From an uncultured Methanobrevibacter sp. (GTDB lineage Archaea; Methanobacteriota; Methanobacteria; Methanobacteriales; Methanobacteriaceae), in NCBI RefSeq assembly GCF_947169325.1, contig NZ_CAMVPN010000002.1, forward strand, positions 1 through 64,000: DNA of 64,000 bases. Direction: 5' to 3'. The translations under genes and the position numbers were made by a program. This document shows, piece after piece, positions 8,120 through 17,019 of the stretch (within the stretch, counting starts at the first letter, position 1; each line of letters opens with the position of its first letter). The notes beneath the pieces were generated by a model. That model saw nothing but the letters and a program-made list of their open reading frames with translations, did not search any database and had not been told where the DNA came from.

Positions 8120-9511
8120 ATGAAATTCGATTTGGAAACAGTTGTAATATTTGTATCATTTATTACATCATTTTTTGCAGTGTTTTTATCCAATGGGATA
8201 ATTATAGGAGTCCCGGCCATTGCACAGGAATTTGCAATGAACAACGTTATTCAAAACTGGGTTCCTACAATATTTTTCCTTGTGGTTGCTGTGTTTACAG
8301 TTCCCGCAGGGCAGATTTCAGGAAAGTTCGGCGTTAAGAAATCATTGCTGATGGGAGTCATAGTATATCTGATAGCATCAATCGGAGCATGCCTTTCATT
8401 TTCAACAGAGTCATTTTTAATCTTCAGAATGCTTCAGGGAGCAGGAGTCGCATTCCTGAACGTATCTGCCATGGCAATGGTAGTTCATGCAGTAAAACCG
8501 CAAAACAGAGGAAAGGCACTTGGATTTACTGTAACAGGAGTGTATCTTGCAACATCTCTTTCACCTGTGCTGTGCGGATTTCTGGTGCATAATCTCGGCT
8601 GGAGATCAATGTTTTACTTTGTGATTCCGTTTTTAGTTATATGCATCCTATTGATGGTATTAAAGATACCTGGCGAATGGAAAACATATGAAAAGGACAA
8701 AATCGACAAGATAGGTTCAATCATATATGGGCTTGGAATTCTTGCATTCATCTACGGTTTTACAACATTGACAACCACAAACGGACTGATTCTAACAGTT
8801 GCGGGATTAATCCTGCTGGTAATATTCGGAGCATATGAATTAAGGCAAACATCCCCAGTGTTTAACATGAACCTTTTCAAGAACAGGAAGTTCACATCAT
8901 CAAACATTGCAGCTTTATGCAGCTACATTGCAGTTATGGTTGTTACAACAATCCTAAATTACCATTTCCAGTATGTAAGAGGATGGGACGCCCAGATGGC
9001 AGGACTGATACTGATCATCACTCCAATCATCATGGCAATAATGGCCCCTAATGCAGGAAAGCTGTCAGACAAGATTCATCCGCAGAAGCTTGCCGCAATC
9101 GGTATGGGAATAGCTACTGTGGCATTGCTGATATTGACATTCCTTACAAAGGACACTCCATTGTATCTTGTAGTATTGGCAATGGTTCTTCAGGGTTTCG
9201 GCATGGGACTCTTCTCAAGTCCGAACATGAATGCAATCATGAGCTCAGTCCCGCCTAAGGATGCTCCGACCGCATCAGCTTCACAGGCAACAATGAGAAC
9301 AATAGGCCAGACAATGAGCCTGGGTCTTCTCACACTGATATTTGCTTGGGTAATGGGCAGTCTGAAACTTGCTCCTCAATACGCATCCATGATTGTGCAG
9401 GCATCACAGACAATCTGTGCAATATGTACTGCTGCATGCATAATTGCAGTATTCGCTTCACTTGTGGGAATCAAATCAAGCGACAAGTTCAATACTGATA
9501 GACCTAACTAA
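8120..9511 (+). CDS. MFS drug-type exporter, DHA2-like (copy 2)
   Basis: 463 residues and co-linear with copy 1 over its whole length. Long blocks are identical, for example the GKALGFTVTG and IMAIMAPNAGKLSDKIHPQKLAAIGM regions. Differences cluster in the membrane segments and loops (around 200-260), which could alter substrate range. It is 15 bases behind copy 1 and preceded only by a weak GGGAT, so it is probably translated from the same mRNA. A hairpin terminator follows. Confidence 0.88.
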   Translation: MKFDLETVVIFVSFITSFFAVFLSNGIIIGVPAIAQEFAMNNVIQNWVPTIFFLVVAVFTVPAGQISGKFGVKKSLLMGVIVYLIASIGACLSFSTESFLIFRMLQGAGVAFLNVSAMAMVVHAVKPQNRGKALGFTVTGVYLATSLSPVLCGFLVHNLGWRSMFYFVIPFLVICILLMVLKIPGEWKTYEKDKIDKIGSIIYGLGILAFIYGFTTLTTTNGLILTVAGLILLVIFGAYELRQTSPVFNMNLFKNRKFTSSNIAALCSYIAVMVVTTILNYHFQYVRGWDAQMAGLILIITPIIMAIMAPNAGKLSDKIHPQKLAAIGMGIATVALLILTFLTKDTPLYLVVLAMVLQGFGMGLFSSPNMNAIMSSVPPKDAPTASASQATMRTIGQTMSLGLLTLIFAWVMGSLKLAPQYASMIVQASQTICAICTAACIIAVFASLVGIKSSDKFNTDRPN

Positions 9512-9526
9512 AAATTAACTTTTGAA

Positions 9527-9580
9527 ATGATGAGAGGAATCCAACCTCTTTTCTTCTCATCATCATATCTACTTTTTTGG
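9527..9580. terminator. Convergent hairpin terminator
   Basis: ATGATGAGA (9527-9535) pairs with TCTCATCAT (9555-9563), and AGAGG/CCTCT gives an alternative inner stem. A T-run at 9573-9578 follows. It sits between the exporter and the convergent PNPOx-like gene. Confidence 0.6.
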
Positions 9581-9611
9581 GTAACTCAATTCAAATAATT
9601 ATTTGGTGAGG

Positions 9612-10082
9612 CTATTTTTCAACGGTGATTTTGCCGGTCATATGCTCAATGCTGATTTCAAAGACTTCTGTCTTATCCAATAGCTTATTTATTTCATCAA
9701 CAGTCTCCTCATGGGTCGGAAAGAACTTGTCTCCAAGATGGGTCAGCTTTTCTATCTTTTCATCTCTGTCAGTCAATGTCCTGATTTTTCCAAATGCAAT
9801 GACGCTTCTGAAGGTATACCACCATTCACCTTCGTTTCTAACTCCATTGTCCACAACACAATATGAAACCTTCGGATATTTCCTGACCGCATCCAATTTA
9901 TGCCCTTTCTTGGCACCGTGGAAGTATATCTTGCCGTCGACATATACATGACTCATCGGAAGCGCATACGGGTAGTCGTCATCACCCAAAAGCGCCAAAA
10001 CTCCCCGTGGCTCATCAGTCAATATCTCAATACATTCTTCCTGTGAAAGCTCCTGCCTTTGACGTCTCATCTTTCTGAACAT
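9612..10082 (-). CDS. PNPOx-like flavin-binding (NimA-type) protein
   Basis: 156 residues with the split-barrel flavin-binding fold of the pyridoxamine-phosphate-oxidase superfamily. It begins with the RRxxQxLSxEECxEIL lead-in and continues with GVLALLGDDDYPYALPMSHVYVDGKIYFHGAKKGHK, a region that is highly typical of the NimA/5-nitroimidazole-resistance-like group. The family binds FMN, FAD or F420 and reduces small molecules; the substrate is unknown. It is divergent from the acetyltransferase with only 36 bases between, so both promoters are compressed in that space. Confidence 0.82.
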   Translation of the reverse strand: MFRKMRRQRQELSQEECIEILTDEPRGVLALLGDDDYPYALPMSHVYVDGKIYFHGAKKGHKLDAVRKYPKVSYCVVDNGVRNEGEWWYTFRSVIAFGKIRTLTDRDEKIEKLTHLGDKFFPTHEETVDEINKLLDKTEVFEISIEHMTGKITVEK

Positions 10083-10118
10083 AGCATTATATTTATCATA
10101 ACCAATAAAAATAAGTTT

Positions 10119-10595
10119 ATGTCCGAATTAACATTTAGAAATGCAACCGAGGAAGACGTCGGTTTGATATTGAAGTTCATCAAAAAGCTTGCAGATTATG
10201 AAAAAAGGCTGGATGAGGTCATCGCCACTGAAGATGATTTAAGAATGTGGATTTTTGAAAGGCATCAGGCTGAAGTCATCTTTGCACTTGAAGACGGAGT
10301 GGAGATAGGCTTTGCACTGTTTTTCCTTAGCTTTTCAACATATCTTGGAAACGCAAACCTTCACCTTGAAGACCTCTTCATAGACCCTGAGTTTCGAGGT
10401 AAAGGATACGGCAAGGCACTGCTTAAAAGGCTGGCGAAGATCGTTGTCGAGAGAGGTTACGGAAGATTTGAATGGACATGCCTTTCATGGAACAAACCAA
10501 GCATTGACTTTTATCTCTCATTGGGTGCAAAGCAGAAGGACTGGAACGTTTTCCATCTTACAGGCGATGAGCTGGAAAAATTGGCCAACGAATAA
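10119..10595 (+). CDS. GNAT acetyltransferase, diamine/SAT1-like
   Basis: 158 residues, single GNAT domain. The acetyl-CoA loop is FRGKGYGKALLKRL, preceded by LHLEDLFIDPE. The line FEWTCLSWNKPSIDFYLSLGA is close to the C-terminal signature of spermidine/diamine N-acetyltransferases, so a polyamine or a thialysine-like amine is the likely substrate. The start at 10119 has a TATA-like box (10084-10093) about 30 bases upstream and no ribosome binding site, which favours a leaderless mRNA; the frame is open further upstream but overlaps the neighbour. Confidence 0.82.
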   Translation: MSELTFRNATEEDVGLILKFIKKLADYEKRLDEVIATEDDLRMWIFERHQAEVIFALEDGVEIGFALFFLSFSTYLGNANLHLEDLFIDPEFRGKGYGKALLKRLAKIVVERGYGRFEWTCLSWNKPSIDFYLSLGAKQKDWNVFHLTGDELEKLANE

Positions 10596-10602
10596 TAATT
10601 TT

Positions 10603-10620
10603 AGAGAGACTTATCTCTCT
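10603..10620. terminator. Convergent hairpin
   Basis: AGAGAGA-CTTA-TCTCTCT is a perfect 7-bp stem with a 4-base loop between the acetyltransferase and the convergent flavoprotein, and it touches the latter's stop codon. T-rich tracts lie downstream in both directions. Confidence 0.6.
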
Positions 10621-11347
10621 ACATCACTCTTTTTAATATTGCAAACATTATTTTTGAAAAGGCTTTTTTTACGATTCCCAATTTCACTTCAGGTGAAAAG
10701 TCATGATTGACAAGACCTGTCTCATGCCAGAATATGCAGTCTGCCTTAATTGGATTATCCATTACTGCCATTGCCTTCCAGACATTGAAAAAGATTATGT
10801 CCATGAATTTTGGTGAATGCAGCTTGCCTGATTCAACATCCTTTGCGAACTGTTTTGCAACCTTGTCGATGGCTTTTATATCAAGAGACTCCTTTCCTCC
10901 GCAGGCGAATTTGAGCTGATATACCTTGTTTATTCCCCAATGCCTTAGTGTTTCATCCATATATTTTGCCACCTTCTTATGGCCGGTTCCCGCTGTGGTT
11001 ACAACAACCAGCGCCTTTTTTGTGAAAAACACAGGTCGGTGATAGAGATATGCGGTGTGGTCAATGAAGTTCTTAATAAGGCCTGACACGTTCATCGCAT
11101 AAACCGGAGAAGTGATTATAACTGCATCGGCCTTTTCAATCTTTTCCAATATGCCTTTTACCTTTTCAAAGTGATGGCACTTTTCCTCCCCGTCCATTAT
11201 GCATTTCATGCATCCGTTGCAAAGGGGAATCTTTTCCTTTGCCAACTGAATTTCCTCAAAATTGCCGTCGAGACTTTTCTTGACCTGTTCTACAACTGCC
11301 CAAGTATTCTTTTTTCTTGGAGACCCGTTAATTATAAGATAATTCAT
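10619..11347 (-). CDS. Iron-sulfur flavoprotein / FMN reductase family
   Basis: 242 residues. The N-terminus has the flavodoxin-like FMN site (IINGSPRKKNTW). The cysteines C43, C46, C49 and C57 form the compact C-x2-C-x2-C-xn-C cluster motif of methanogen iron-sulfur flavoproteins. ITSPVYAMNVSGLIKNFIDH is the second FMN-contact region. It probably moves electrons from ferredoxin to O2, H2O2 or another acceptor. The C-terminal 90 residues go beyond the usual core. The start at 11347 lies one base behind the stop of the upstream acetyltransferase, so they are co-transcribed. Confidence 0.82.
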   Translation of the reverse strand: MNYLIINGSPRKKNTWAVVEQVKKSLDGNFEEIQLAKEKIPLCNGCMKCIMDGEEKCHHFEKVKGILEKIEKADAVIITSPVYAMNVSGLIKNFIDHTAYLYHRPVFFTKKALVVVTTAGTGHKKVAKYMDETLRHWGINKVYQLKFACGGKESLDIKAIDKVAKQFAKDVESGKLHSPKFMDIIFFNVWKAMAVMDNPIKADCIFWHETGLVNHDFSPEVKLGIVKKAFSKIMFAILKRVM

Positions 11348-11348
11348 A

Positions 11349-11957
11349 TTAAACACCTAACTGTCCTTCTAGTATTAGCTTTTCCTTATGTTCGAATTGC
11401 CTGTCGAACTCGTCAACATCACTTTCACCCACATCAAAGACATCAGGATTTTTAAAAATTCCTTTCCTTAATTTGCTCTCATCAAATACTTTTATCATGA
11501 AAAACGGACATTCCTCAGAGGCGTCTGTTCCTTCCAGATACATCTGATATCTTGATGCTGATTTAAAGCCGAAGCGTGAATAATAGTTTTCATCACCAAT
11601 GACAAAGACATATGGCATGCCCTTCTCTTCTGCAGCCGTTAATGTGAATTCAATGAGTTTTGATCCATATCCCATGTTTTGATGTTTCTTGTCAATGGCT
11701 ATCGGGCCCAGCACAGCCGCTTTTTCACATTCACCGTTTTCGTAAGTGATGCTGCCGTAGGAATAATTGATGTGGCCTATGATTTCGCCGTCATTCTCGA
11801 TTACATATGCCAAATCATTGATGAAACTTTCATGATTTCGAAGATTGTGGACTATGAGGTGCTCGTAAGCTCCAGGCCGATATATGTTCCAGAAGGCGTT
11901 TCTAACCATTTCCTCCACTTTCAAATAGTCATCTTTTTCTTCCAATCTCATCTGCAT
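11349..11957 (-). CDS. GNAT acetyltransferase, YhbS-like
   Basis: 202 residues. The N-terminal 145 residues form a GNAT domain: an N-terminal strand with the LKVEEMVRNAFWN helix, then LGPIAIDKKHQNMGYGSKLIEFTL as the acetyl-CoA-binding loop, and VIGDENYYSRFGFKSAS, typical of YhbS-like N-acetyltransferases. The last 55 residues are an acidic extension. The substrate is unknown. The gene is the middle of a three-gene run (YgjV-like, this, flavoprotein). GTGAT lies 3 bases before the start; an ATG two codons later is possible. Confidence 0.8.
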   Translation of the reverse strand: MQMRLEEKDDYLKVEEMVRNAFWNIYRPGAYEHLIVHNLRNHESFINDLAYVIENDGEIIGHINYSYGSITYENGECEKAAVLGPIAIDKKHQNMGYGSKLIEFTLTAAEEKGMPYVFVIGDENYYSRFGFKSASRYQMYLEGTDASEECPFFMIKVFDESKLRKGIFKNPDVFDVGESDVDEFDRQFEHKEKLILEGQLGV

Positions 11958-11966
11958 ATTATCACA

Positions 11967-12482
11967 TTAGCTTTCATTTTTAATTAATTTTACCCAGGAA
12001 TACACGCCGACCAACGCGGTGAACAGTTCGATTGCTGAAGATGCAAAATCCAGAATGGCAATGAAATATATAATATAAAAGATTTCATTGACGATGAAGC
12101 TTAACTTGATCCATTTTATTGACTTCAAGGCATAATTGCAGATGGTAATCTGAACGATTGCAATTATCGGCAAAAGCCCAATGACTCCCATGGTATTAAC
12201 CATCAAACCAAGAGCGACTGACAGTATGATAAAAAATATCGTCCAACTGAGGGTTAACTTGCCCTTGTAGACAAAGATGTTTCTTGTGGCGGCTATGGCC
12301 ATTGTGGTAACGCCAGTCCATGATAAAAAGAATATGGAGGATATCATCAGTACGAAGGCATTGAGAAACTGGTGCTTGTAGGCCCGCTTTTCATCATTGA
12401 CCCACATGCTCAGAATCAGGAAAATCCCCGCAACCAATGAAATTATGTTTCCAACAATAATGTTCCACGGCAAATCAATCAT
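11967..12482 (-). CDS. YgjV-like inner membrane protein
   Basis: 171 residues, six short hydrophobic helices. The opening GNIISLVAGIFLILSMWVNDEKRAYKHQFLNA and the GVYSWVKLIK end match the YgjV family of small membrane proteins, whose function is not established. The first of three co-directional genes with 9- and 1-base gaps. No clear ribosome binding site lies before the start, and a TATA-like TTTAAGTATTTTTA (12501-12514, minus strand) is about 20-30 bases away. Confidence 0.72.
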   Translation of the reverse strand: MIDLPWNIIVGNIISLVAGIFLILSMWVNDEKRAYKHQFLNAFVLMISSIFFLSWTGVTTMAIAATRNIFVYKGKLTLSWTIFFIILSVALGLMVNTMGVIGLLPIIAIVQITICNYALKSIKWIKLSFIVNEIFYIIYFIAILDFASSAIELFTALVGVYSWVKLIKNES

Positions 12483-12539
12483 TGATGTTATGTTAGTAAT
12501 TAAAAATACTTAAATCTGTTTAAATTCAAAATAATCTAT

Positions 12540-13106
12540 ATGGAAATTTCAGCTAGTGAAATGAAAAAATCAATCAAGAGAATATATGAAAGGCTTGATG
12601 AGGTAAGCCCTGTTGATTTTGACTGCGGAAAGCTTTGCGGTGAGGTCTGCTGCGTATATGATGCGGAAGACTACAGAAATGAGGAGCTTGCACTCTACCT
12701 GCTTCCGGGCGAAGAGCTTATGTATGAAGACTCCGATGAATTTGAGCTTTACTTCATCGATTCATCAGAAATCAAATATCCTCATTCATGGAAAGGCCAG
12801 ATTTATCTTGTCAAATGCGTCAACCCGCCAAAGTGCGACAGGTCAATCAGGCCGATTCAGTGCAGGACATTTCCACTGATACCTCACCTTGATAAAAACG
12901 GAGAGTTTCATCTGATTTTTGACGAAAGCGAATTTCCCTACAAATGCCCTATCGTCAATGACCACATTAAGCTGAATGACAATTTTGTCAAAACAACCTA
13001 TGAGATATGGTCAGTGCTCATAGCCAATCCGCTGGTATATGACCTGGTCGATATGGACTCAAGAATGAGGGACAACAGAAATACGGATTACGAGATAGTA
13101 ATATAA
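12540..13106 (+). CDS. YkgJ-type cysteine-cluster protein
   Basis: 188 residues. Cysteines appear in the YkgJ pattern: CGKLCGEVCCVYD at about 28-40, CVNPPKCD near 97, then RPIQCRTFPLIPHL and a final Cys at PYKCPI. In this family the cysteines bind zinc or an Fe-S cluster; the function is not settled. The archaeal version carries extra acidic residues between the first and second groups. A TATA-like box (12504-12515) is about 30 bases upstream and no ribosome binding site is seen, suggesting a leaderless mRNA. Confidence 0.78.
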   Translation: MEISASEMKKSIKRIYERLDEVSPVDFDCGKLCGEVCCVYDAEDYRNEELALYLLPGEELMYEDSDEFELYFIDSSEIKYPHSWKGQIYLVKCVNPPKCDRSIRPIQCRTFPLIPHLDKNGEFHLIFDESEFPYKCPIVNDHIKLNDNFVKTTYEIWSVLIANPLVYDLVDMDSRMRDNRNTDYEIVI

Positions 13107-13131
13107 ATACAATTACTCACAAACTATTAAC

Positions 13132-13728
13132 ATGCTTAAAAAGATACTGATATTTTCACTGGCACTGTTTTTAATGATCAACTGTGCTGTGGCCATAGAC
13201 TCATCCAACTGGACAAAGGCCACCGTAGGCTATGAGGAGTTCAGGATACCTCCTCAGTTCGAAAACCCTTACCATTCCGACTTCCACATGTATGAATTCG
13301 ACGAGGACATCGATGAGTTTACAATAAGATACGTCAATCCAAATATCATGAGCCTTTATGGATATTTCCTTGAGCAAGGCCAATCAAAAAAGGTCAATGT
13401 TTCAAGCCATGACGCAGTTCACTTCATGAATTACGACCGCCATGACGAGAAAAACAATTCAAAGCTGTGGTTTTCTGCCGGTGAAGAATTCTACTATATC
13501 ACATTCAGAGGAACAGAGATAACACCTGAAATAAAGGAGATTGTAAAAAGAGTTTCTCCTTCAAAATACTCACACGATGAGTTTTATTCCATTCTTAATG
13601 ACGAATATAAAACTTATAAGATAGTTGATGCCATTGAATCCCAAAGATATGACTATCCTCAGGATAACGGGCACCATTCATTCTTCTCTGTTGGAACCAA
13701 TGGATTCAGTGTTGGAGTGATTAATTAG
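13132..13728 (+). CDS. Secreted protein of unknown function
   Basis: 198 residues with a clear signal peptide (KK then a hydrophobic core to about residue 21, cleavage near AVA-ID). The mature part is rich in aromatic and acidic residues and has no recognised motif. The C-terminus ends in a short beta-rich segment. A TATA box overlapping the stop codon of the preceding gene (13099-13110) lies 22-33 bases before the start and no ribosome binding site is present, so it probably has its own leaderless transcript. Confidence 0.6.
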   Translation: MLKKILIFSLALFLMINCAVAIDSSNWTKATVGYEEFRIPPQFENPYHSDFHMYEFDEDIDEFTIRYVNPNIMSLYGYFLEQGQSKKVNVSSHDAVHFMNYDRHDEKNNSKLWFSAGEEFYYITFRGTEITPEIKEIVKRVSPSKYSHDEFYSILNDEYKTYKIVDAIESQRYDYPQDNGHHSFFSVGTNGFSVGVIN

Positions 13729-13733
13729 AGAAG

Positions 13734-15491
13734 CTAAAACGCTCCTCCACCTCCACCACCGGATCCACCTCCGACACTGCCGAAGCTACCTGAATCTGAG
13801 GATGTTGTAGTGCTATGTGCACTGTCATATGAATGGTAAAATGTATGGTATCCGTAATAGTGGTACATGAACACACCATCATCATAATCATGGACATTAG
13901 GTATCTGAAGGTTCATCGCTTTTTCAACGCTTTTAGCTACTCCAAGGGAGGTCGCATAAATCAAGTACTTCTTCCATACAACTATTGATTCCGGAGGGTG
14001 TTCTTTCATTAAACTGTTATCGTTTAAGAATTTCTTAAAGTTTTTCCATTTCAGATAGATGACACGACCCTCTTCTGTCCATCTTCCAAAAATATCATCG
14101 CGCCTGTTGAGCAGGAAATATGAAAACACAGCAACTGCAACGCCTATGACCAGCAATGTTGTGCTTCCTTCGAAATCGAAGAAAAGGAAAATAAGGACAA
14201 AGACAATTCCCAATCCCATTCCCAAAAGGCTTATTGCCTGTGCAATGACAGTGCCTGTATCGTCAAAGTATCTCTTTTGAATATCTTCAGAGAGATATTC
14301 CTCTTCAACTGCAGTCTGCCAGCTTTCAAAGTGGTCCAAAAACCATTTGGCATTGCTTTCGCTATCCATCCTGTCATCAAGTTTGGTCAAATTCAAAACG
14401 CCTTTGTTTGCGAAGTGATTTATTATATCCACAACAATTGATTCGGCCTTATCCAGATTATCTGCACCTTCATTGACCGTGAGGAACAAATCATCATTTT
14501 CCTTGTGAATAGAGAATACCTTTCTATCTATCAGATCCATTATTGTCGCTTCAAATCCCTTTTTGTTCGGTGTTGCGAATGTGTCGCTGTCAATCATCGC
14601 ATTTACAACGGCCGGAGGGTCATCCGTAGGAGGCTCCCTTTCATATATCCCATCATAATTCACCTTAGGTTCCCTTCCGTATTTGAGATAGGTTCCTATT
14701 GCCGAGAATGGAACGAATATCAGTGAGAATATTTCAGCAATCCATGTCACTGACCCCCAGAACTTCTGTGAATTCTTGCTGTCCTCAAGATTTTTTAGAA
14801 TCATTTCCCTTCCGTCACTGTCAACATGCTTTGCATAAGGGGATGATGAGAAATCATCGACAGGCATCAGAACTAGCAATTCATAATACTTGCCTTTTGA
14901 AATTGAGTTGGATTCCACTGAAATGACATTGTCGTCGATGCTTGACGAATATGTCAGCTCTTCGGGATTGAGGTAATATTCATTTCCTTTCCCATTTGGA
15001 AGTTCAATGTATGCTGTGACTTCTCCAACGCCGACATCCCATTCTTCGCCCCACAGCTTATATTGCAGCGCTCCGACATCATTGAATACAGTAACGACAT
15101 TCTTCATGTCATACTGGATGTAGACTGTTACTGTGCAGTCGCTTATCTTTTTGGTGTGGGCGGAATCGGCATAGAGGTATATCTTAAGATGCTCCTTTCC
15201 GTCTTCCGAGGTCTGTTCGAGAACAGGATATGCTCCATCAGCCCAGACCTTAACGTTTTCAATGCTTTCACCTTCCTTTAGGGGAATGTCCCTATATACT
15301 CCATTGAATGTGCCGTCAAAATTGTAGACATATGATTCATCCACCTGCAGCAATCCGTCATTTAAAACACACAAATCCACATGGGCCTTGCTGATGGAAT
15401 ATGAATCATCGGCACTGACAACTGCAACAGTTGAAAGCAGTACCAAAAACAAGAATGCTATTAAAAATACCCTTTTAAAATCCATTGTCAT
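13734..15491 (-). CDS. DUF2207 predicted membrane protein
   Basis: 585 residues. A signal peptide (about 1-27) is followed by a beta-rich extracytoplasmic DUF2207 domain (28-215, beginning SYSISKAHVDLCVLNDGLLQVDE), a membrane helix (about 245-270), a cytoplasmic stretch, two more helices (about 415-460) and a glycine-rich tail (GSVGGGSGGGGGGAF). This layout is shared by DUF2207 proteins of bacteria and methanogens; the role is unknown, with surface or envelope function likely. The start codon overlaps the stop of ung in ATGA, so translation is coupled; an ATG two codons later is the alternative. Confidence 0.82.
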   Translation of the reverse strand: MTMDFKRVFLIAFLFLVLLSTVAVVSADDSYSISKAHVDLCVLNDGLLQVDESYVYNFDGTFNGVYRDIPLKEGESIENVKVWADGAYPVLEQTSEDGKEHLKIYLYADSAHTKKISDCTVTVYIQYDMKNVVTVFNDVGALQYKLWGEEWDVGVGEVTAYIELPNGKGNEYYLNPEELTYSSSIDDNVISVESNSISKGKYYELLVLMPVDDFSSSPYAKHVDSDGREMILKNLEDSKNSQKFWGSVTWIAEIFSLIFVPFSAIGTYLKYGREPKVNYDGIYEREPPTDDPPAVVNAMIDSDTFATPNKKGFEATIMDLIDRKVFSIHKENDDLFLTVNEGADNLDKAESIVVDIINHFANKGVLNLTKLDDRMDSESNAKWFLDHFESWQTAVEEEYLSEDIQKRYFDDTGTVIAQAISLLGMGLGIVFVLIFLFFDFEGSTTLLVIGVAVAVFSYFLLNRRDDIFGRWTEEGRVIYLKWKNFKKFLNDNSLMKEHPPESIVVWKKYLIYATSLGVAKSVEKAMNLQIPNVHDYDDGVFMYHYYGYHTFYHSYDSAHSTTTSSDSGSFGSVGGGSGGGGGGAF

Positions 15492-16147
15492 AATCTCCAG
15501 TTGATTTCTTCAATGTTATTGTCCCTTAAATATTCATTGGCCAATTTGAAATGATTGGATCCTAAAAATCCACGTCTTGCTGAAAATGGGGAAGGATGGG
15601 ATGTTATCAAAACAAGATGCTTCGGATTTGTTATCAGTTCCTTTTTCTTTTCCGCCTGCTTTCCCCACAGCATGAAAACGATTGGCTGTTCCTGACTGTT
15701 CAATATCCTAATGACATTATCGGTGAAGGTCTGCCATCCGCATTTGCTGTGGGAGTTTGCATTGCCTGCTTCAACAGTCAGGACAGTATTGAGCAAAAAC
15801 ACGCCCTGTTGTGCCCAACTTTCAAGACAACCTGAATCCGGAATCGGATAATCGTATTCTGCATTGATTTCCTTGAAGATGTTTTTAAGAGACCTTGGAA
15901 TAGGCCTGCCTTCCGGTGTTGAAAACGCAAGGCCATGAGCCTGGCCTTCCTCATGGTATGGGTCCTGGCCTAAAATGACCACTTTAACGTTTGACAATTC
16001 CGTTAGCTTAAATGCATTGAAAATATCATCATATGGTGGATAGATGGTTTTTGATGCGTATTCTGCATCGATAAAATCAATGATATTTAGAAAGTAATCC
16101 TTTTCAAACTCTTCTGTTAGGACTGAATCCCAATCATTTCCAATCAT
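15488..16147 (-). CDS. ung: Uracil-DNA glycosylase, family 1
   Basis: 219 residues, near the usual length for family-1 enzymes. Motif A is GQDPYH (60-65) with the catalytic D62. The uracil-pocket region follows at GLAFS. The C-terminal loop HPSPFSARRGFLGSNHF carries catalytic H184 and the intercalation loop. It removes uracil from DNA at the start of base-excision repair. Many archaea use families 4 and 5 instead, so a family-1 gene suggests transfer from bacteria. It is the first gene of an operon with the DUF2207 gene, an unexpected partner. Confidence 0.93.
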   Translation of the reverse strand: MIGNDWDSVLTEEFEKDYFLNIIDFIDAEYASKTIYPPYDDIFNAFKLTELSNVKVVILGQDPYHEEGQAHGLAFSTPEGRPIPRSLKNIFKEINAEYDYPIPDSGCLESWAQQGVFLLNTVLTVEAGNANSHSKCGWQTFTDNVIRILNSQEQPIVFMLWGKQAEKKKELITNPKHLVLITSHPSPFSARRGFLGSNHFKLANEYLRDNNIEEINWRL

Positions 16148-16303
16148 AAAATAAGTTATATTCTGTATTGCTTATATAAATTTAGTATATGAAAAGGATA
16201 TTATACTCATTAAATTATTTGTAACTGCCACTGTTATTGTTGGTTTAAAAATTCTAATGATGATGGATATGATTCCATTCATCAAAAAAGGTAATCTGAA
16301 CAG

Positions 16304-17011
16304 TCAAGTCCATTGCTTGATGAATCTGATGATTTCATCAGCTCCCTGCTTTTGCTGGTCTTCGGCAGTGATATGTGACGGACTGTCTTTGGATTGCTCG
16401 CCATAGTCACCCCATTGGGCATGATTTCCTCCGGCGACAATAATTTCCGTGAAATTATTGACAATAAGTGATTTGGATTTGTTGTAGTTGTCCATATTCA
16501 TTACAGTATCCTCAGATCCGTATATTGATAGAACAGGAACATTGACTGGATTATCCAGATAGGAGCATATCAATATCAAACCGTCGACATCACTGGAATG
16601 GTTTACATACTCACCGGCCATAACACCACCTAAGGAATGACCGCACATGAAGTAATGTGAGTAATTTGATTCGTTAATGATTGAATCTGCCTTATCAACT
16701 CCTAAAAATGCGAAATTAATCGGCATGTCTACCAGATAACAGTCAACCCCTTCACTGGCAATCTGTGTAAACATAGGAAGATATGCAGTATATTCCACTT
16801 TTGCCCCCGGATAGAAAATCAGTGCAGAATCATTACCCGGACCATCAAGAAATAGTCCAGTAGTTACATTAGTGACATTAACATCTCTTGTTCCATTCAA
16901 ATATGCAGTTGCAGTTGCAGTTGCCTGATAATTAGTATGCACATATGCTCCTGCAACAATAATAAATGCCAAAACAATAACTAAAATTGAGATTTTAAGC
17001 TTTTTGCCCAT
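16304..17011 (-). CDS. Membrane-anchored alpha/beta hydrolase
   Basis: 235 residues. A membrane segment (about 7-25) anchors an extracytoplasmic alpha/beta hydrolase. The nucleophile elbow is GHSLGG with S126, the acid is D168 (GSEDTV), and the histidine is H197 in GGNHAQWGDYG, a signature of the alpha/beta-hydrolase-5 group. Catalytic residues are all present; the substrate is unknown and probably an ester. It is the last gene of the TelA operon (8 bases after the previous gene). The start at 17011 is chosen because it leads directly into the membrane helix. Confidence 0.85.
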   Translation of the reverse strand: MGKKLKISILVIVLAFIIVAGAYVHTNYQATATATAYLNGTRDVNVTNVTTGLFLDGPGNDSALIFYPGAKVEYTAYLPMFTQIASEGVDCYLVDMPINFAFLGVDKADSIINESNYSHYFMCGHSLGGVMAGEYVNHSSDVDGLILICSYLDNPVNVPVLSIYGSEDTVMNMDNYNKSKSLIVNNFTEIIVAGGNHAQWGDYGEQSKDSPSHITAEDQQKQGADEIIRFIKQWT

Positions 17012-17019
17012 TATATCAC

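Noticed and set aside
12474-12486. ATCAAT-C-ATTGAT palindrome at the YgjV-like start.
   Set aside because: Short and AT-rich; such palindromes are frequent by chance in this composition, and it lies on the start codon.
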